Source: Hymenoscyphus infarciens (taxonomy: Eukaryota; Ascomycota; Leotiomycetes; Helotiales; Helotiaceae). From it: a DNA stretch of 64,000 bases. The stretch spans positions 1 through 64,000 of the forward strand of contig LLCB01000236.1 of assembly GCA_001414345.1 (NCBI GenBank), read 5' to 3'. Positions 59,276 to 64,000 of the stretch are shown here, piece after piece; position 1 is the first letter of the stretch, and every line of letters starts with the position of its first letter. The position numbers and the translations under genes are program-made. A model generated the notes under the pieces. The model was not told the DNA's origin. It saw nothing but the letters and a program-made list of their open reading frames with translations, and did no database searches.

Positions 59276-61919
59276 TTTATACTTTCTAACTAACCTAAAT
59301 AATAAGTATATAGCTATAATAGATTAGTATATTTAATACTTATTTAAAATAAGGTTCTTAGGAATTATATATAAAGGAGAGCTTAAAAGTATATAACTAG
59401 TACTTATCTTAGACGTATTATAGACTAATAATCTAGAAATTTAAAGATCTTCTAATAGATATATAATATTATTATTTAGTAGACTTATAGCTTAGAGAGC
59501 CTTATAATAAGATATAATTATAATATTAATAATAGAAGCTAAGCTCTTAAGAGTAAAGTAGCTAAGTATAAAAATAATAGTATTAAAGCGTCTTTTTAAG
59601 AAACTATAGCTTAATTTAGATAAGATATAGAATATATTCTATAATAATTAATAAACTATCTAATTAATTACTAAGGAAAATAAGAGAATATCTATAAAGC
59701 TTTAATATATAGATATCTAGAATATATAGCTTTATTAGAAGTATTAGAAAAGATCTTTCTAAGTTACTTATTTACTAATAAATAATATACTAGTAAATAG
59801 ACTTAGAAAAAAACTTATTTAGATAAAAATTTAAATATTTTAAAGCTTTACTTAATCTCTAAAACGCTTATTTACTTAGTAAAATACTCTTTTAAGAGAT
59901 AAAAGTATACTAAATTTTAAGTTAAAACTATAATTTTAGGTTAAAAACACTCTTTTAGAATAATAAATAACACTTTCTATTATTTTTATATATTATTATA
60001 CTTTACTTTATTATTTTACTTATATATTTTTAAGAAGTTTTTCATATTATAATTATTTAAGAAGTATTATAAGTTTATTTTAGTTTTTATTTATTTATTT
60101 AATTATTATATACTTAGTAATTAAGTATTATAAGACTCTTTTAAGAAGCGCTGTTAAATATAAATATAAAGTTTTAAAGAAACTAACTATTATAGTATAA
60201 ACGTAAAGTATACTAACTAACTAATAGTACTTCTTCTAATACTTAGAAATAGTTTTATTAAGAGTAGTAAGTACTATATCTATTTTATTAAGAGTATTAC
60301 TAAGATTAATACTATTAGACTTATTATTACTATTATTATCTTTAAACTTCTTACTCTTAGAAACATCCTTCTTATACTTATAGCTTTTTAAAGAATACTT
60401 AGAATAGTTATTAGTAAGCTTCTTAAAAGATAACTTCTTAGAAACTAACTTTATAGAAGTAGTTTTCTTTAAAATAGTCTTTTTTAAAATAGACTTTAGA
60501 ATAGATTTTTTAAAATAGTTCTTTAAAAGAACTTTTAAAGGCTTTTAAGTAGACTTTTACTACTTAGAAAGAGAGGTATTATCTTTACTATAAATAGTAG
60601 AACTCTTATAAAGAGTACTCTAGCTCTTAGTTTAACTATAAGTATTAGCTTCTATAAGTAGAGTACTATTTAAGATAGAAGCTATAAAAGGAGTACTCTT
60701 AGGAATATAGTTACTATATTTTAAAACCTTAAAAGTATTATTATCTAGTTTATTATTAGAAGTAGGACTCTAAAAACTATTAGGTTCTTTATAGTAATAA
60801 GTATAGTTTAGAACCGAGGATAACTAAGAGTTTCTAAAACCCTATTTAAGTCTTATATAGATGATACTATATAACTTCTCTTACTCTTAAATCTATAAAA
60901 TTAGCTAAGGAAATGAAATAAGAAGTAAAGAACTAATTAAATAAAGCTTTATATAAACTTTATTACTAATATTAGTCTAATATTTCTTAAGATTTTTAAT
61001 TAAGGTAATTATAAAAGAGAGATAGATACTTAGTAATACTTTATAAGAGTATTTAATAGTATAATTAAAATACTATATAACTTTTTTAGATTCTATATTA
61101 TAATAGTAACTAGTTGATTTACTAGCTACTATAGAAGTAATATAGCTCTTATAAAGAGCTTCTTAAAAATTCGAAATATTAAGATAACCTTTCTTAATAA
61201 AAGGCGTAATAAGTAAGCTTTTACTACTAATAGTTAAGTACTTAACGTTATTACTAGAAAGTTTATTTAAGAGTCTAGTATTAATAACTAGAAGCTCTTT
61301 AAGAAGTTTTTTAGGTTTAAGATTATCTTTAAAGGCTTAATATTAATTAGAGCTTATAACTACTAACTTCTCTAGCTTATTCTTAAAGACGTTAATAGTA
61401 TAAAATCTACTAAGTATACTACTTTAGAGTATAACTAGACTAGAAGAGGAAATATATAAAGGATTTAATATTTAATATTCTTATATAGTTAGTTAAAGTA
61501 TAGTATAAGGATTAATATACTTAAAAGAACTTATAAGTATATAATATCTAGGTTCTAATCTAAAAATTATATATTTAATATCTTCTTTATTAACTTTATC
61601 TTTATAATACTTACTTTTCTTATTAACTTTAGCTTTATAATACTTATAAATAAGTATAGGCCTACTATTTATAGGAGTCTTACTATCTAGAAGATAAGAG
61701 ATCTAGGAAAGAGGCTATTTTAGTTAATATAAGAGCTTAGGAAAGGTAAATATAAGCTTTATACTATAGTCTTTTATTAGGTAGCGTATACTATAGTAGT
61801 CTAGTAGTAGTAGGAGAGTTTTAAAGAAGTTATAAAAAGAAAAGAAAGAGTTTAGGTTATTAAATCTATATATATAGTAAATAACGCTTTCCTAATTAGG
61901 AAAGGTTATTTAAGAGGTA

Positions 61920-62094
61920 TATTATAAGATAAAGGTAGGTTAGATAAAGGATTACCTAATAAACTCTCCTTTTTAAGTAAGGAGCATAGTATTTAAAGCC
62001 TTATACTCTCTCCTATAGTTCTAGGAATTAAGCATCTACTTTAACTTTACTTTACTCATCCCATGCTCTCGATATAGCTTCTATAATCGCTATA
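61920..62094. repeat. 3' LTR of the copia element (175 bp)
   Basis: Same length as the 5' LTR and ends at the ACTTC duplication at 62095-62099. The upstream AAGAGG tract could be the polypurine tract. Confidence 0.88.
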
Positions 62095-62322
62095 ACTTCC
62101 TAAAAGCAAGGATTTTGCAGTGAGATAGCGGACAGCTGAGGTACACTTCTACCATCTTAGGAAAATCTCCGATTCAACTGCTTGATGGTAGGTTCCTCTT
62201 GGGGTTTGCCGAAGGTGATGAGGATGAGCATAAGGCGGATTGGCAAAGGTGTGGAGGAGCAATGCTTTGTAAAGAAACTTGAAAGGCTGGCGTGTAAGTC
62301 TTGATAGATATAGAGAGTCCAT
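62095..62322 (-). pseudogene. Alpha/beta-hydrolase, 5' fragment (N-terminus)
   Basis: An ATG at 62322 opens MDSLYLSRLTRQPFKFLYKA, then GTYHQAVESEIFLRW, an in-frame TAG, KCTSAVRYLT and LLLGS. The N-terminal pattern PFKFLYKALLL with a following hydrophobic stretch is typical of fungal hydrolases of this class. Removing the LTR element and one target duplication joins LLLGS to LKKRFVVIP at 48089 in the same frame, so the pieces come from one gene. The TAG is one G-to-A change from TGG or one C-to-T change from CAG, as RIP would produce. Confidence 0.75.
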
Positions 62323-62791
62323 GTTGAGGTAGCAATTTTAAATCGTGTTTATCCTCAGTCGTCTTGTTCGTTGGAAGATGATTCTGATCAGGCAATCTCG
62401 CCATGGCGGAATAACACCGTCATCCAACGGCATGTCCAGTACCGACCCAACATCGATGCCAAATAACATCTTTGTTATCCCCTGAAACATCCATATTCGC
62501 TCTGGAAGGAATAGGAAGCTGGAAACTTTGGAGATACTGGGGACGTCTCGTAGTCAAATCAGCCACCATTTAACCAGAATCGAAAGGCACTATAAATCCT
62601 GGCATACTTTAGTGAATGCTAAAAACGAAGGGAAGTAGAAGAAAACTATGCCCGGCCACCCTCGCTTAGATAAAGGCCAGTAGGTGGTATGAATATCTGC
62701 GCATTCGACTTTTCCTTCCTGTCTCTTTTTCTTCTTTTGATCCTCTTCCTCTCTCTCTCTCAGTCAGGTTCTCACCACTTTAGATACAAAC
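62323..62791. other. Intergenic
   Basis: Promoter side of the broken hydrolase, then plain sequence with a CT-rich microsatellite (about 62740-62762) whose translation mimics a signal peptide. No gene supported. Confidence 0.45.
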
Positions 62792-63342
62792 ATGGACCGT
62801 TCCCCCGTTCACCAGGAGACTACGGTGCTTCAGGGGGCTGTGAAAAACGTCGCATCTTCAAACCCAGCTTTCACAATACAAGAGGATCTTGCTCGAAATC
62901 TGCTCATTCCGACTCACTTGCAACATGCATCACTAGCTCCGTTCCACCTCTGTTATATCCGCGGTTCCTAACCCTTCCATCCAGAATATATTTCGCAGCT
63001 CCAAGTCCACACAGCGTCTCCTTCGCTTCACAACAAAAACAATAGGCCCTCGACGAAGAAATCAAACAGCACAAAGATGCAGTTAGTAGTGCACAGAATT
63101 TAAGAGAAAGGTTTGTGAAAGCTAAAGAAATGGCGGAAAAGATGGTAGCAGAAAACAAAATGGAAAGGGAAACGCTGGAGAAGACTTTTGGAGATATGAA
63201 GCAAATGAGTAGGAAGAAACTCAAGAAGCCCGGTGCCTCCGTGGTCGAGCATGAGCTTGGTCCAAATGATAGTTCGCCGTCGGATCAGCCTGTCAAACGT
63301 ATTAGACTCCAGTCATGTGGTGTGTGGATTTTGCCGGGGTGA
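62792..63342 (+). pseudogene. Possible broken gene with coiled-coil segment
   Basis: An ATG at 62792 opens 59 codons (MDRSPVHQETTVLQ, then NPAFTIQEDLARNLLIPTHL) before a TAA at 62969. In another frame, 63046-63342 encodes a charged, heptad-like stretch (ALDEEIKQHKDAV, then RERFVKAKEMAEKM and KMERETLEKTFGDM) ending VKRIRLQSCGV. That frame is preceded by SQQKQ and a TAG, again one C-to-T step from CAG. No consensus intron would join the two parts, so either it is a pseudogene hit by RIP leakage from the nearby element or the splice signals are unusual. Confidence 0.4.
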
Positions 63343-63552
63343 TGGAATGAAAGGTCGCGGTGTGGGTTCATCAGTCATACCCATGGTCGCTCCTTCCCAA
63401 CAACACTGATGCAACAGCAAGGGCTACTTCTTTTCGTTCCGCCTTCCCACCGGCTCTTTACAATGCTCCGTACCTGTTTTTCCACACAAATTTTCTTCAC
63501 ATTCATAACCGGGTATTTCTCATCATCAGAAGGCTTACATTCGTGTCGGACA

Positions 63553-64000
63553 ATGGAATTAAACGAGAATACACACCCTCCAATTGATGAGAACGAAACT
63601 CATCGTTCAGCAAGCTCTCTGTCTGTTCCACCAACCATCGAAGAACTCGAAAGCGACGCTCTCCCAGCTTCCTATGCCCAGGCAAAACATGATCACACAC
63701 AAGGCTTTGGGTCCCTCGACTTTACACAACCTGAAGACTTTGAGCAGTTCAAGTGGAGGACAGGGGGAGGTTACAAAGGGAAAAGACCCAGGAATCAAAT
63801 TTATAGAGCAGCCAGACTCAAAAGGAAGTTCGTCCCCCTCTCCGCAGAAGAAAGAGTGCATGTCGCTAATACGTGACAGGAATCAAGACATAGAACCTTT
63901 CCCATTTTTTCGACTTCCCTTGGAGATCAGAAACCACATATATCTCATTCTACTTTCATCAATTCAGCGGCCTGATACCGACGTCCTCGAGCCAAAGTCA
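63553..64000 (+). CDS. F-box-like domain protein, 5' part (runs off the right edge)
   Basis: Exon 1 is 63553-63827 (ATG, MELNENTHPP). A 52-nt intron (GTTCGT, branch GCTAAT, GTGACAG) leads to exon 2 from 63880. Splicing changes frame so that KRKNQDIEP runs into FPFFRLPLEIRNHIYLILL. The pattern FxxLPxEIRNxIYxxLL is the hallmark of fungal F-box-like/2EXR proteins. The acidic and basic linker before it (GKRPRNQIYRAARLKRK) is probably disordered. Whether it acts in ubiquitination is unknown. The rest lies outside the window. Confidence 0.7.

Larger units (their letters stand above)
48090..62094 (+). mobile_element. Ty1/copia LTR retrotransposon, RIP-degraded, with nested insertion
   Basis: Two 175-bp LTRs (48090-48264 and 61920-62094) and a 5-bp target duplication (ACTTC) define it. 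Its own length is about 7.8 kb once the 6.2-kb inner element and one duplicate are removed. The plus strand near 52560 reads LDKVLYRLRDSLAL, corresponding to the copia RT motif KALYGLKQSPRLW; near 52700 FYIDNI matches YVDD; near 53070 LDIIFTTS matches the RPDIAF region. The RNase H-proximal part resumes after 59280. All frames are riddled with stops from C-to-T changes. It is inserted in, and inactivates, an alpha/beta-hydrolase gene. Confidence 0.88.

Noticed and set aside
62689..63045. Signal-peptide-like frame (MNICAFDFSFLSLFLLL)
   Set aside because: The hydrophobic start is a translated CT microsatellite, and the rest overlaps the other frame of a better candidate.

Overview
The window is nuclear DNA from a filamentous ascomycete fungus. 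The evidence is short introns of about 50-90 nt with GTANGT donors and CTAAY-like branch sites, a Zn(II)2Cys6 transcription factor, fungal forms of ALG10, QCR10, HRQ1 and CHIP, and long AT-rich blocks almost devoid of CA/TG dinucleotides, which is the footprint of repeat-induced point mutation (RIP). A leotiomycete is my guess; the sequence alone does not prove it.

Layout. 1-2340: RIP-eroded transposon sequence, including the LTR end of a retroelement that recurs at 53-59 kb. 4.1-18.4 kb: a head-to-tail array of five paralogous genes, all on the minus strand (501, 633, 588, 321 and 504 aa as I splice them). They share a C-terminal module of about 175 residues that looks like two degenerate RRM folds, behind fast-evolving, low-complexity N-terminal halves. 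This is the most unusual coding content here and I cannot attach a known function to it. 20.4-32 kb: HRQ1 helicase, a small membrane-protein gene with a decayed neighbouring copy, a CHIP-type TPR/U-box ubiquitin ligase, a decayed LRR-like gene and a six-exon QCR10 gene, all minus strand. 32.8-35.3 kb: a RIP-mutated DNA transposon with long terminal inverted repeats and a TA target duplication. 35.9-44.7 kb: a small serine-rich conserved protein, a Zn2Cys6 regulator, ALG10 glucosyltransferase, two MITE-like elements and a small membrane protein.

45.5-62.3 kb: one alpha/beta-hydrolase gene (minus strand) has been broken by transposons. Its 5' piece lies at 62.1-62.3 kb, a middle piece at 47.9-48.1 kb and the 3' piece at 45.5-46.0 kb. 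Between the first two sits a Ty1/copia element (175-bp LTRs, ACTTC target duplication), which itself carries a second LTR element (173-bp LTRs, TTTAT target duplication) inserted in its reverse-transcriptase/RNase H region. A further AT-rich block separates the last two pieces. 62.3-64 kb: a possibly broken coiled-coil gene, then the 5' part of a gene with an F-box-like segment running off the right edge.

Most housekeeping genes act independently (DNA repair, protein quality control, respiration, N-glycosylation). I see no biosynthetic cluster, CRISPR array, rRNA or convincing functional tRNA. Gene models were spliced by eye from reading frames, splice consensus and comparison among the paralogues. 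Minus-strand exons are listed from high to low coordinate.
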